In this document: in pieces, positions 47,096-61,700 of the stretch | Layout: every line of letters begins with the position of its first letter | Position numbering within the stretch: the stretch's first letter is position 1 | Origin: Amaurobius ferox | Taxonomy: Eukaryota > Arthropoda > Arachnida > Araneae > Amaurobiidae | Length of the DNA stretch: 64,000 bases | Direction of reading: 5' to 3' | Assembly: GCA_951213105.1 (NCBI GenBank) | Contig: OX578144.1 | Location: 87,061,015 to 87,125,014, forward strand | Notes under the pieces: model-generated | Database searches by the model: none | What the model was told of the DNA's origin: nothing | The model's input: only the letters and a program-made list of their open reading frames with translations | Position numbers and translations under genes: made by a program

Positions 47096-50000
47096 TGTTT
47101 TCTGAATATGGCAGTTATAATTTATTTTTATCTTCCAATTTGAAAATGCAAATTTTAGAAAAATATTTTTGTTAGAAATTTTTTAAATTATTTATTGTTT
47201 TCCAAGCATGAAATAAAAGTTATTTCATTGAAAGAAAGAAAAATATATTTAGTAAATCTGTGGTACTGGTGGTATATACCGCTAGGGACATATGTGCCCC
47301 AATCTGCTTAAGATACTTATATATAAAGAGTAAGTAGAGTGAGTTTCTTCTGCAATTCAGTACTGTGGAAATAACTGGTATGTTGTCATATGGAATAATA
47401 CTAAATACCTATTATAGGGTTTCTATCTAGAAAAAGGTTGACCAAAAATATTCCAATGCTATCAGCATTTTGATGTTTCGCACTAAAGGAAAATGACAAC
47501 CACCATAGTTGCGCCAGTGTTGTCGAAATATTGTGAGTCTGATAGCGATGTAAATGATATGTGTGGTTCACTAATAGAAATAAAAGAACTTAAATTATGA
47601 TTAACATTATTCATCATTGCGTTGTGCGTTGTGTTTGAAATAACCCTCCAATTATTTATCATTAACATATCTTTCTTTATCTCTTAACATGGCCGTAAAT
47701 TCATACATAGTGTATTTATTAACTAAATCGTACATTGCTTTATTGTGCCGCTATAAACCCTCCAATTATTTAACCTCTGTGTGAGTCCTGTAATGGAATT
47801 ATTAATTAATATTGTACCAAAAATATTGCAACCAATTTAACTTTAACAAAACATTTATTAAAAACATAAAATACTTATTAAACTTAATTGCGATAATTAC
47901 ATACTTATTAATCATTTAGGAAGATAGCATGTGAGACCCTAAACCATATACCTAACGTATTTAATAACCTGTGGATATTTGAGGAAGACAAACCTTCAAT
48001 TTGGGCCTTTGCAATAGACCATAATGCTTGCAAGTACTTGGATGCACTGAACACATCCTAGATGTCCCTTATTTGGGAACCTCTATGCAATATTCTGCTT
48101 CTTTAGTATTGGCGTTCTATCATAATGGCAGGCAAGCCTCCACATAAGTCATAACGTCGCAGTCGTTGCACACATCTACTCAAGTCATGATTTCAGTTAT
48201 CTGTTTCAGTCATATTGTACAATTATATCGTTCGTCGTTCTCGGGTCACAGGTTGTGGTTCCCACTTTTTCGGGGGTGTCATTACCCCCTTATTTTTATT
48301 AAGTGAGAAATCAATACAATAAAATGTATTTTTAATTCAGAGCAATATTTTAATAAGGTAAAGGAGATTTAACTCGAAATTTATCAAATCATTTCTTTTG
48401 CGCAGATTTGTATTAGCAAACGTAAATTCTAATGAGGCTTGATTATAAAGAACAAAGGTTTAATGTTACTTAAGTTTAAAAAATTGAATAGATCGCCTTC
48501 TGTAGCACTTTTGTCCTACAAATAATTATAAGGAATATTTTACTTCATACGGAATTTAAACTAATAATTTACTTCAATACTTCTATTGTGGGAGGGAGGG
48601 AGTTAAACTGAAATTTTGGCTCCCAAAATGGTCGTTTTGAAACTGAAATGGACCCCTTTCTGTGAAAGGAAGAGGGGGTATTTACATATTTTGCCTAATA
48701 TCCTAAAATTCCTAGTTACTGCCCTGCTTGAAAGGAGATGGAATAAAATCAATTACCTTATATATTTTAGAATGATAGAGAAGAAAGTATCCTTTCCGAA
48801 ACAGTAGCGAGTCTGATAAGATGCGTGCAAGTGAAACCGAAAGTTGGCTTCTTTTTCGGAATATTTTCCGCTCCCTGCATTACTCCGAATATGTGTTCTG
48901 AATTATGCATATCCTAAATGCACTGCGTAAAAGCATGGGAGAACAGTGATACATTTTTGTCATGTTTGACAGGTTACTGCATTTCCCTCCTGAGTCATCT
49001 GTGACGCCTTGAGGTGCAGTTTTTAAAATTGTAACAAATGTGTTGTAAAATCGCTTTTGTGCAACTTGCATTGAACTCTATTGATTGTTAGTTGATCAAT
49101 GTGTTAGTACACAGAGGATAATATATATTATTTTTTAATTGTAGTATTCGCAATAGTATGTACACAACGTTAGTATGCACTTATGTGTCCATATTAATAT
49201 TTTGTTTATTACTTCCCTTACAATACATGGTAATGTATAAAGTACTGGAGTCATATCGAAAATGGCAACATTAGTTGCCATTTTATATTGTTTTGAGTTT
49301 TCTGAAACATGGAATATGCATTTCCGCGTGGTGTATGTATATCTTTCCGTCTCTGTGGCTGTGCAATGTATGTACGTCTAGCTCAACTACCCAACAAAAT
49401 TCCACACAATTTGTTAAGCACATCACTTATGGGTTATCCTGGTGCTGATTAAATTTTGTTAATATTCCAAAAAGTAATATCTTGCTAAAAGGCCAGAAAA
49501 AATCGTCAGAATCTGCAATACAAAACTAAATATGCTTATTCATATTGATTCAACGGTTGTTTCGTGCTCAATTTCTGATGGCAGAAAGAATAAATCCACG
49601 CTTATTTCTCTAGAACCAAATGTTTTCGAGATATTTAAATGTTTTTATAATGCTTGCAGTCTGGTGATGTTTTATTATGCGACAGGTTGCCGGATAAATA
49701 AGAAAATGTTTGAAATCTGTGCATTGAATATAATTTCAAATTAATATTCGTGTTATTTTGTGCATTTAAACTCAATTTGATGGATGATGAGTAAAGTGAA
49801 GAAAAATTGAATTTGAGCCTGTAGGTAAAGTTATGTGTTGCCTACATCACATTTGAAGGGTTTTTTTTGGCTTCTTTAGTAGTTTTTTTTTAAATAATTT
49901 TGAAAATGAAACGATATCATTTATAAGTTGATTAACTCGAACAATTTATGGAATAGGTGGCTGCATGTTGAAGGAATAGGAGGTCATCAGTTCAGAAATT

Positions 50001-51255
50001 TAACTTCTAACTGATATCTGAAGGAACTTCTTCAGATCTAGTGAACATAATTTCTCAACATCGTACTGGCATATCGTACTCAATATCGTAAATCAACGTC
50101 TGGGCAGCCGAAGATCGCTGATTTGATTCGCTGCTGGTGCATACTTTTACAACCTCTATTGTAATTTACGTATTAAAATTCTCCATGTAGGTTATCAATA
50201 ACAAAACACAAATTCACTTATTCGAAAGCTTATACCGGAATTTTTACAATCATCGTTCTATTTTATGTTTCTTCACATCGAAATAAAACGACAGAGATCA
50301 TTCTAAATTGAGCTTTTCTCCTATGCAATATATCTCTGTAAGATATCTGTCTACAAATAAATTAATGGGAGACAAGAAAATATCTCCTTTGAGATGTATT
50401 GTGATGTAGAGATTGCAATTTTTCATTCAGACAAAATTTCTCCCTGTCTCAAGCTATTTTATTAATATCTATGTTTATTCAGAATTCACTGAATCTTTGA
50501 AGAAGCTTTATATAGTTTTTATGCAAAGAAGTCGAATTTTATACACGCAATAATATTTTCATGATATTTATGCCTCTTTATTTAAGAATATTTTTGATAG
50601 CTACATAAATATCCATATATGTTTTAAAAGGTTCCAGGATCGCTAACGCTGAGTCAGCACAATTGATGCTAGAATAGTGGAAATATGACTCCGAAGATCT
50701 AAATGGCTTTGTATTTATTAATATTTAAATAAGTTCTTTCAGAAAAAACTGAAAACTTGATAGAAATGAAAAGTTAATTGCATAAATATGTCACAAGAAA
50801 CATGTTCCATAAACACCAAAAACAAACGCAAAATCTTACAATTCCTAGGTAATGCCGCAACTAAACTATAGTAGCTGTAACAAACATCGGAATACCACCA
50901 CATATTAACCAAATTTTTTTCCAACTGATTTTGTTATATCGCCCTTAAAGATGCTTTTTTCTAATTAGCGGTTTATTATATTTTTCATTAATGAGAAAAT
51001 AATAGCGCGCATTATTGTTAACTTGGCGACATTTACCAAAAGTCACCAAATTGGAGATGTTTCTTTAAATTTTTCGCTGAGTTCACCTAAGTGACATCAT
51101 ACAAAGCGCGACAGCAACAGATATAGACTATTCTTATGTGCTATACGATATAACTTTAAGTCCACAGGATCTGTCTTCGTCCTGGTCCTTGTGATATACA
51201 TAAGAAGACTTCGATCGCTTCGACTAATTCAAATTGCTGTTTTAAGAGTTTTATT

Positions 51256-51436
51256 TTAACCTTTTTCTTACGGGTGGGACAGCGTCCATCTCAAATGAAG
51301 AACCTCCTAAAAAGACAGGATTTGGCATACTTATCACAAACAGTTCGATCCACCTTTGCGAACATTGGCATCCAGGACGTCGATGGGAGGTTCTTCGTTT
51401 GGGATGGACGCTGTCCCGCCTGTAAGCAAAAGGTTA
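51256..51436. repeat. 51-bp inverted repeat in A4
   Basis: Same structure as 3101-3281. The right arm reads ctgtcccgcctgtaag instead of ctgtcccacccgtaag, so it has gained two further mismatches. Confidence 0.85.
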
Positions 51437-53095
51437 ACATTGGCATCAAGTCTTTGAGGTTTACGGATACGGTTTACATTTGCAGTTAAGTTGTTATTTT
51501 GTAAATTGGGTTAAGATTTTAAGACTTTCGTTTAACTTTAAGTCTATGAGAAACGATCATCTTCCGGATCTAGTAGACTTCACATACACGATTGATAGGT
51601 GACTTTTAAACGGGAACATCCTTTCTGAACCAGGATTAATATATAACCTCGGCGTTCATAATTGGTTCATAGGTCTACGAGAAGTTAGGAGAGTACAAAT
51701 GGTTTAGATTGACGGTAAAGAAGGCTTCGTTTGATTCGCTATTTTGCCTAAAAGTAACCAAGTTAGTTGCATTATATCAAGTTTGAATACAATTATCAAA
51801 ATATTTATTTGAAAGGAGTTACTGAAATTCTCACAAAATTGACACAGCTGCTAAAATTCAGTAACCTTATACAGGGTTTTTTACATGTTATAGAAAGTTT
51901 AATGTATTTGTTGCTTCCAGAACGTTTTAACCATAATTAAAGATAACAAGTAGATGATATTTCACCAATTTTTTGGCATATCTTTACAATTTCGTCTCCA
52001 ATTAATTATCTGCATATACGTTAAATTTGCACTTCATTGAATATATATGATTAAATACCGATAATTTGTAGACTATGCTATTAGACGTCAGACTTCCCAA
52101 GCCTGTGCGATATCTAAAACGTTACTAAGTACACTGCCCAAGTCTAAATGTTCAGCTTTCATAAGCTATCTTTTACCAACAATGCCTTGCTATGTTTTAA
52201 ACAATGCCTTGTTATGCTACATACCTTAATTGCAATATATTTAGCTGCATTAACTCTGTGGCTGCACGAGTTGTGCTGTGAGAAAAATCAACAGTCCTAT
52301 AATGATACGAACAGTCCTATAATAATATGACCTTTAAGGTCTGTGTGTCTGACAGTTAACAAAATCTAAAAATAATAACTTTATTTTTCGCTGCAGAGGG
52401 ACCCAGGATAAATAGATATCAGTAACAAAATCTAATTTGCACAATATGTATGAAAACAACTCCCTAAAGATTGAGTTTCTAGATAAAATTTCCCACATGA
52501 ATTGAAACATCCACTTTTCTTGAACATTTTATCAAAAATGGTATTTTGTAAATGTATTAAAGCATTCTATCTTCTTCGATTAAACGTGAAATAGATTTAC
52601 ATTTGCATTACTATAGTATTTGATTACATGATCCCAAAACTAGGAAAACATCTATGTCAAATTTACTTATTACGACATTCCATTTCTTTATATTCAGGCG
52701 AAAATTACGACAGATATATGTAATTGAGTTCCTTCTTGTATGGTAGACAAACATTTCTATGTAATGCATCCCCTTAACAATAAATAGATGCGACATAATG
52801 AAATATGTCTAATAGATTATATAGACATATTATGCTTTTATACTTCAAAATGTACTAAGGATTACTCGGGATTTAAAGCAGGAATAAATTTAATTTTTCC
52901 ATTATGTTTACAAAAGAAATAGATGCCCACAGTGCAAGCAAGTGTCCCCCGTGCTTGGAGAGTCGCGTCGGCTGTCCCCGCATGTTAAGCGGCGACAATA
53001 AGTCCTAAATAAAAGCTTAAATACTCTTTAGCCCATTTCGCAAGCTAGCAATATGCCTTGATCCTACGCTGGGCACATCGAGTGATATGCCCTAA

Positions 53096-53709
53096 CACGA
53101 CTATGTATTACGTCTTAAATAGTCTGCCCCGTATAATACATCCTGAATAAGCCTAAGTCCTAATTTTGATACGCTTAAAATTTACTTTTGTAATACTGCG
53201 TGGGTACAGTACTTCCTAAATTATTTGTTCTGATAGTTTTAAATTCAGATTTTGCCCTCTGCATGGTTGTAATACGTCTTAAATAATCTCTTTTGATATG
53301 CCCTAAATAAGCTCTCTGATACGCTCTAAATAAACCCCTTTGATATTCTTAAATACTCTGCTTCGATATGCCCTAAATAACTTCATTTGGTATTCTCTAA
53401 ATATTCCCTTATTTAGCTAAGTTTCGATGAAATTTAAAATGTGTGTTTTCTAAATGAAAAACATACTCGCAATCCTAAAAAATCCATGGGCGTCATGTCC
53501 AGCTTGTTCTCTTGTCATTAAATTACCATTAGCGCACCAAAATCTCAAACAAACGTTAAATGCTCTCAAACATTGTTTTAGATTCTGTCCGTCTGTTCGC
53601 CTAACCCCCCCCCCCCACACACACACACCTCCGCCTTCCCGTTATCAATGATCATTATAGAACCTCTTGTTTCGTCGGAATCGGAAATAAAAGGCTGCGA
53701 TCGGCACTT
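53096..53709. repeat. Single recombinant copy of the 603-bp repeat
   Basis: The left part carries variants of the first A1 copy (gtctgccccgtataatacat, gggtacagtactt, ttatttgttc). From about 53237 onward it carries variants of the second copy (tagttttaaattcagatttt, gttgtaatacgtcttaaata). The switch lies between 53229 and 53236, as expected for unequal crossing-over or slippage between the two copies. Confidence 0.85.
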
Positions 53710-54993
53710 GACTTTTAGATCTTTGAAAATTTATAAGAAGTTTAACAATATTATTAAAAAAAAATTATCAAAAACAGAGTCATGAAAACAAAATATTATT
53801 AATCGACGATATCACACAATTTTTATGCACAAATTTGGAATTGTGAGACGTTTTAATTTTTGGGTGTTACAATAAACAAATGTAATATTATACACTTTAT
53901 AATCTTTGTGAACGCTAAGGAACTCGCTTGTGCGAAAATCGCTCAAGATGGCGCTTCAAAATTCAGTTACTAAAATGTATATTTGAATTTGAAAATAATA
54001 TCGACGAAGTATTTTCTCTCAGGAGTCAAGTACCGCTATAACAAATTTCATGATCGCACAGAGCTTAGATTATTCACTTCAGAAGACACAATCAGATACA
54101 CAAACATACATGTTTCTTTATTATAAACACTTTACAAAAAAGTTCAAAAGTGTTTATGACTTTGCTCATTCTGTCTGTCTCTATGTATGTCTGCATGTCC
54201 GTTAGCACGATAACTGCCGTAAAAATGATTATCAAAATGAAATTTTAGTATATTGTTCAGACGGTGTGTGGGACCTATGGGAATATAAATGTATAGTATC
54301 TCTCAATTAGTTTTGGATTGAATCCGGGTTGAAAAAATGAAGTACATTGAACCCTATGGGACACAATTTTTCAAACATTTTTAAGCAGATTTAAAATTTA
54401 CAAATTGCTTCGAAAGTTTTATAAAATATTCAAATGATCACATAACATATCTAAAAAGATTTCAGCGAAATATAATTAGTAGTTTTTTAAATTAAAATTA
54501 AAATATTAATTACACATGTTATATGACGCGATCACGTTACCATTACACGAAGATATCACGTGACCCACTTCAAAATAAAACATGGCATTCATCTTGTGTC
54601 AAAATCGTAATTTTTAAAGTTCTTTCTAATTCATATTTAGTGTTAATATTCATTGATTTTACAAAGAGAAGGACGATTTTTTCGATGAAGTTTTAAGCAT
54701 ATATTTTTATTACTTGTACCTGCATGGTCTTAAGATTTTAAATAAAATAAATTATTATAGTATTGTGATAAATGAAATGAACTAAAAAATGCTTTTGAAT
54801 GAAATGCTGCTCTTATAGAGAGAGCCAGCCGTGCTATATTTCGGTGACTTCATTTTAATAAAGTTCATTAGTTTTCGATGAAGTTTTCAAATATAATAAA
54901 TTAATGTAGTATTATGATAATTTTAAAATCTTACCAAGGAATATATCGCATTTTAGAGATGTTTAAATAAAATTGTATTGAAGTTGGAGGCGT

Positions 54994-55768
54994 AACTGAA
55001 AAGGCGTAAAAAAATTCCAAGCGTATTCGGAGGTGGTGAAAAAAATCCCCATGATGATGTTAAATCATATCACAAAATCAATATTCAATATGAAATTATA
55101 GATTAAGCATCTACTGAAATTAAGACAAGATTTAATGAGAAAAATATATCTTTTTTATTTGCTCTTAGTTCAGTATTATCAGGATCAGATGTCGAAAAAT
55201 AAATGTTTCAAACATATGGAAAGTAAATAACTTCCAGAAGGAAGAATTGCTATGTGAATTGCAACTGTTTTATTTAATGGTGAGAAATGAAAACATAGAC
55301 CATCCCAATTTTAAAAGTCGCCTGTATTATTTTAAAGAGCGAATTTAAAAAATGTGTTTCCTGTTATAACATTATTAGTTAAATTGTTTTTGAGTGTGCC
55401 AATCAGCTCAGACAGTTGGGAAAGGTATTTTTCGTATTTAAGGAGGCTGAAAATTTATTTTCGCAGTACAATGGGACAAGAAAGACCTTCATTTTTAGCT
55501 GATTTAGCTATAGAACAAGATACACCACTGGATTATGCTGATATTGTAGCAAAATGTTCTCTTCTTCAAGTCTCTATGAACCGGCGTTTAAAACTTCAAT
55601 TAAAAGTAAATAAATATAAATATTTGTACATAGAAACAGCATGTTAACAACAATTATGTTAATACCCCCCCCCCCCCCTGTTCACAAACATTTTATTTAT
55701 TCCATATTGTGGATTTTCATGCATACAAATCTCGCACCCCCAAATGAAATGCTGAAATGCCGCCACTG
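54994..55768 (+). pseudogene. hAT transposase 3' fragment (dimerisation domain), A4
   Basis: Same fragment as 7445-8217, with an identical 97-residue frame at 55354-55647 containing SSDSWERYFSYLRRLKIYFR. The left junction (aactgaaaaggcg preceded by Y sequence) is identical to A1, so the deletion that created it predates the 48-kb duplication. The right terminus is at 55768, followed by ctctgtat where unit B has ccctgtat. Confidence 0.85.
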
Positions 55769-56477
55769 CTCTGTATCAAATTTCTATCCGTATAGAAGGC
55801 AATGAATAAAAGGAATGGAATAAAATTAAATGAATGAAATATTTACATATTTTTTATAGAGAGCCAGGTGATTTACATTTCAATGACATCATTTGAATAA
55901 AGTTCATTAGTTTCGATAATTTAATACAGTTTTAAGTTTTCAAATGTAATAAATTATTGTAGTTTTGTGATAATTTTAAAAATATTACTGCTGAATGTAT
56001 CGCATTTTAGAGATGTTTAAACCAGGCGAAAATATATTTGAATGACTTCATTTGAATGAAGTCCATTTTTTTCAATGGCGTTTTAAATTTTCAAATATAA
56101 TAAATTAATGTAGTATTGTGATAATCATAAAACTATTATCGCTGAATGTATCGCATTTTAGAGATGTTTAAATAAAATTGCATTGCAGTAGGAACGTGTT
56201 TCATAATCAATGCTTTATGTATGATTGATAGTTCAGGTTACGTCATTTAATCAGATGCAATTCTGTTGCACAAATAAATATACGGAATATAAATTTCATG
56301 TAAACAATTTCGGGAGGGGGGGGGGTATCGATTTATATTGGGAATTGAAGTGAATTTAATATAATGCCGCCTTTGTGTGCAGTAAAAAACATTTTTTCTG
56401 CTATATTTTTTTGCAATTTTTATCTCCATTTTCCCTTTTCCTCACGATTTTGGAATACAATTGCTTGTATTTAAAAA

Positions 56478-56479
<2 letters not shown>

Positions 56480-56512
<33 letters not shown>
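56480..56512. repeat. (TA)n microsatellite, A4
   Basis: About 33 bp of uninterrupted TA, shorter than the counterpart at 8928-8970. Confidence 0.95.
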
Positions 56513-56516
<4 letters not shown>

Positions 56517-56734
56517 TATTTAACTTCCGGAATTTTTTAAACATTCCTCACAAATGATATAAATAGCTAGACCATCAAAATATATTTGGACCAAAGTCTA
56601 GTGTTATATCTCATAATGGGGCTAATTATAATTAAAAATAATATGAGTGATGAATGAATTGCATTTCAGAGATCTTTAAATAAAATTGCATTAATGTTGC
56701 AAAATGTTTCATAATCAATGCTTTATGCATGATT

Positions 56735-57498
56735 ATGAAACACTTTCCACTTCTTTTAATGCAAAAACGAAACTGTTTCTTGTTTATTTTTGCATTAAAG
56801 TCTCTGACCACCTTCTTAGTATCGTTGCGTGGGTAATCATCATAGGTCAACTCAATAGGACATAAAATTTGTCATTATCATGTTCAGATGTATGCTTTGC
56901 AAGTACATGGGTACAGATAAGACGTATTTTGCAAATTCTCTCGCTGACAGATTTGAAATCATTTACCTTGTTCTTGGATCTCTTAGTAACGACAGTAAGT
57001 CAGTAGTAGTTTGGCAGCCTTGTTGGTAAGGCAGTACCAAAACGGTTATCTTGACGGCTGTAATAGACATTTCAGTTTTCACCAAAATACCTTGGCCTAT
57101 CCATCTACTATCTTGTATAGCCAAAATGTCAGCACAATATGTGTCTCAAAAACATTCGACAGATTTCTGAGGTCTGCACTCATGTAGAGTGCGCGAATGT
57201 TCCAAATTCCAATTCTCAATTCCAAATTCGTGCCATGACGTCTGGTTAAATTCAGTTCTGTTTTTACATATTATGATTTTTTATCTGGAATGTGTTTACG
57301 GAGTGAAGTATCCAGCCCGACGACAAACTCCCATTCTGGAGAGCCGAAATATCTTTACTCTGGGGTATCGCAGTTGGCCTGTCTGGCTGGGGTGACCCTG
57401 ACAGTAGTTATGTTACCGCCAACATAGCTCGACTAATCTTACACTCAAACAAGCCCACTCACCACGACAAAGCAATAACACCGAAGCCAGTAGGTTAG
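56735..57498 (-). pseudogene. LINE 5' region and endonuclease remnant, A4
   Basis: Counterpart of 9880-10660. The minus-strand frame at 56632-56850 again includes YPRNDTKKVVRDFNAKINKK. A 12-bp difference (a duplicated actttcc-type word in A1 near 9890) separates them. Broken and inactive. Confidence 0.75.
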
Positions 57499-58717
57499 AA
57501 TATTTTAACAATATTATATTTTTACATCGTAATACATCGGCGAACTCTTTTCTGAACATGGCAGTTATAATTTATTTTTATCTTCCAATTTGAAAGTGTA
57601 AATTTTAGAAAAATATTTTTGTTAGAAAGTTTTTAAATTATTTATTGTTTTCCAAGCATGAAATAAAATTTATTTCATTGAAAAAAAGAAAAATATAGTT
57701 AGTAAATCTGTGGTACTGGTGGTATCTACCGCTAGGGACATATGTGCCCCAATCTGCTTCAGATACTTATATATAAAGAGTAAGTAGAGTGAGTTTTGTC
57801 TGCTATTCAGTACTGTGGAAAGAACTGGTATGTTGTCATATGGAATAATACTAAAGACCTATTGTAGGGTTTCTATCTAGAAAAAGGTTGACCAAAAATA
57901 TTCCATTGCTATCAGCACTTTGATGTTTTGCACTAAAGGAAAATGACAACCACCATAGTTGTGCCAGTGTTGTGGAAATATTGTGAGTCTGATTGCGATG
58001 TAAATGATATGTGTGGTTCACTAATAGAAATAAAAGAACTTAAATAATGATTAACATTATTTATCATTACGTTGTGCGTTGTGTTTGAAATAACCCTCCA
58101 ATTATTTATCATTAACATATCTATCTTTATCTCTTAACATGACCTTAAATTCATACATAGTGTATTTATTAACTGAATCGTACATTGCTCTATTGTGCCG
58201 CTATAAACCCTCCAATTATTTAACCTCTGTGTGAGTCCTGTAATGGAATTATTAATTAATATTTTACCAAAAAGATTGCAACCAATTTAACTTTAACAAA
58301 ACATTTATTAAAAACATAAAATACTTATTAAACTTAATTGCGATAATTACATACTTATTAATCATTTAGGAAGTTCGCATGTGAGACCCTAAACCATATA
58401 TGTATTTAATAACCTGTGGATATTTGAGGAACACATACCTTCAATTTGGGCCTTTGCAATAGACCATAATGCTTGCAAGTATTTGGATGCACTGAACCCA
58501 TCCTAGATCTCCCTTATTTGGGAACCTCTACGCAATATTCTTCTTCTTTAGTATTGTCGTTCTATCATAATGGCAGGCAAGCCTCCACATAAGTCATAAC
58601 GTCGCAGTCGTTGCACACATCTACTCAAGTCATGATTTCAGTTATCTGTTTCAGTCATATTGTACAATTATATCGTTTGTCGTTCTCGGGTCACAGGCTG
58701 TGGTTCCCACTTTTTCG

Positions 58718-61700
58718 GGGGTGTCATTACCCCCTTACTTTTATTTGCCGCATTCAGTGGGACGCCACAAGCTCATTTTTTCATTGGTTACTTATTTAAC
58801 CAATGGAACCATTCCACATCCTCGTAAGGGTCAGCTCGGCCCCTCTGTCATGGCACCCTTAAATTTATGGCTTTCTGACCTTTAGGTTCACGGGTTATAA
58901 AACTCGGTGCCATCCAGACTACACGTATTGTTCGATGTTTCGTACACAATAAATATTCTCATAAAACTGTCTCATCAAATTGTGAGATCAATTTCTGGTC
59001 TCACAATATGCTATAGAAATGACAGATAAAAGCAGATTGAACGAACACTAGATCCAATTAATGTAATATTTCTTTCAGAAATTGGTGATAGTATATGTGG
59101 GAAGTTAGATGTGGAAGATGAAGCCTTTCTAGAACAATGTTTGAAAACTGAATAGAAAAATTATTGTCATTATTGACGAAAAAATGGTAAATATAATATA
59201 AAATGACGAATGTGTGAAAAACATCAGTAATACTGATGAATCCAGACTACACGTATTGTTCGATGTTTCGTACACAATAAATATTCTCATAAAACTGTCT
59301 CATCAAATTGTGAGATCAATTTCTGGTCTCACAATATGCTATAGAAATGACAGATAAAAGCATATTGAACGAACACTAGATCCAATTAATGCAACATTTC
59401 TTTCAGAAATTGGTGATAGTATATGTGGGAAGTTAGATGTGGAAGATGAAGCTTTTCTAGAACAATGTTTGAATACTGAATAGAAAAATTACTGTCATTA
59501 TTGACGAAAAAATGGTAAGTATAATATAAAATGACGAATGTGTGAAAATCATCAGTAATACTGATAAATATAGGAGTCCTGAACTAAACAATTTATCGAA
59601 AAGAGCCTACTTGTTTCATTTAGCCGATAGAAAAATGAAGACTAAAAATCAAACACGATATTGAAAGAAAATTAAAGAAAACAGGAAAGGTAGATAGGTG
59701 AAATAAAATACACAATGCTGTTTTACCAGATGCTGGTATTAAATTTAAATGGAATAAAGCTGTTCGCTGAAAAATCTGCAAAAGATGGCTTATTTTATGT
59801 GTCTAATTTTAAAAGTTTAGTTAAAGATACCATTTTTCCACAAACTGATTTATATGCTCAATAGAAGAGTGAAGTATTTGAGGTATCTATAGAGAGGAGG
59901 TATCTGAGGCATATACTTTGTTACGAATACCATATTCTTATACGTTTAGGAAATTTCTGGGCGACTGATGGTGTTTTGAGAATAAACTTGATTGCAATCA
60001 CTGACTTATAAAAAATGTGTTGATATTTTAAGAAATTTACACTTCAACGATATTGACAAAGATATGCCACGACATGATAAGAGTCGAGAGCTAAAATTTT
60101 GACTAAAATTGAAAATTTTAATAAAGTTATTTCAGTTGCTGTTGAGCCAGAAGTGCATCAGTTAAAGAAAGAGAAAGAAGTGCAAAACCTGATCGGACCA
60201 AAAAAAATGTAAAACGGTACCAATATCTTCTGCATAATGTGTGTGCGCAATTTTTATCTAGCAAACAACAGAAATTGCTTCAAAGAGAATCATGTATCCA
60301 AATAGTACATATATCCAATGATAAGTTCATTTATTTAATCATGAAACTCAGAATGTTTCATTCTGTTCCCACCAAAATTTTATCTAAAAGGCAGAATAGG
60401 ATAACGGTATCCCGTATATCAATTTTGTCATTAAGGTAAATTGGATTTGGGGGTCTCGGTCCATATTTTAAAATTCTACATATTTAAAATTGAAATTTCA
60501 ACTAATTCTAGTTATTTGCGGCTAAATTAATTGAAATTGACAAAAAATATAAACAATCATATTTAATAAATATCTGCTTCAAAGGGCTAACTGCCTTCAT
60601 ATTTAATATGTTTTCTGGTAATTGTATTTTTTTTTTGGTAATTGATGCAAATTTGTAATATATATGTTGATTACAAATCCAATTTGCATGTTTATTTTGC
60701 GTATGTTGTCAAGTGAGAAATCAATACAATAAAATGTACTTTTAATTCAGAGCAATATTTTAATAAGGTAAAGGATATTTAACTCGAAATTTATCAAATC
60801 ATTTCTTATGCGCAGATTTGTATTAGCAAACGTAAATTCTAATGAGGCTTGATTATAAAGAACAAACGTTCAATGTTACTTACGTTTCAAAAATTTACCA
60901 GATCGCCTTCTGTAACACTTTTGTCCTAAAAATAATTATAAGGAATATTTTACTTCATACGGTATTTAAACTAATAATTTGCTTCAATACTTCTATTGTG
61001 GGGGGGAGGGAGTTAAACTGAAATTTTGGCTCCCAAAATGGTCGTTTTGAAACTAAAATGGACCCCTTTCTGTGAAGGGAAGAGGGGGTATTTACAAATT
61101 TTGCCTAATATCCTAAAATTCCTAGTTGCTGCCCTGCTTGAAAGGAGATGGAATAAAATCAATTACCTTATATATTTTAGAATGATAGAGAAGAAATAAT
61201 CCTTTCCGAAACAGTAGCGAGTCTGATAAGATGCGTGCAAGTGAAACCGAAAGTTGGCTTCTTTTTCGGAATATTTTCCGCTCCCTGCATTACTCCGAAT
61301 ATGTGTTCTGAATTATGCATATCCTAAATGCACTTCGTAAAAGCGGGGGAGAACAGTCATACATTTTTGTCATGTTTGACAGGTTACTGCATTTCCCTCC
61401 TGAGTCATCTGTGACGCCTTGAGGTGCAGTGTTTAAAATTGTAACAAATGTGTTGTAAAATCGCTTTTGTGCAACTTGCATTGAACTCTATTGATTGTTA
61501 GTTGATCAATGTGTTAGTACACAGAGGATAATATATATTATTTTTTAATTGTAGTATTCGCAATAGTATGTACACAACGTTAGTATGCACTTATGTATCC
61601 ATATTAATATTTTGTTTATTACTTCCCTTACAATACATGGTAATGTATAAAGTACTCGAGTCATATCGAAAATGGCAACATTAGTTGCCATTTTATATTG

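Larger units (their letters stand above)
48273..58717. repeat. Duplicated unit A4 (second copy of type A)
   Basis: Colinear with 1-11879. Long stretches are identical or nearly so, for example 48273-49115 against 1-846. It differs by lacking the 113-bp insert, by having a single 603-bp repeat (53096-53709), by a 0.69-kb deletion near 56624 and by small changes in poly-C and TA tracts. The same fragments occur inside: Z-X2-W at about 48612-50620, Y at 54103-54989, and the hAT and LINE fragments below. Confidence 0.92.
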
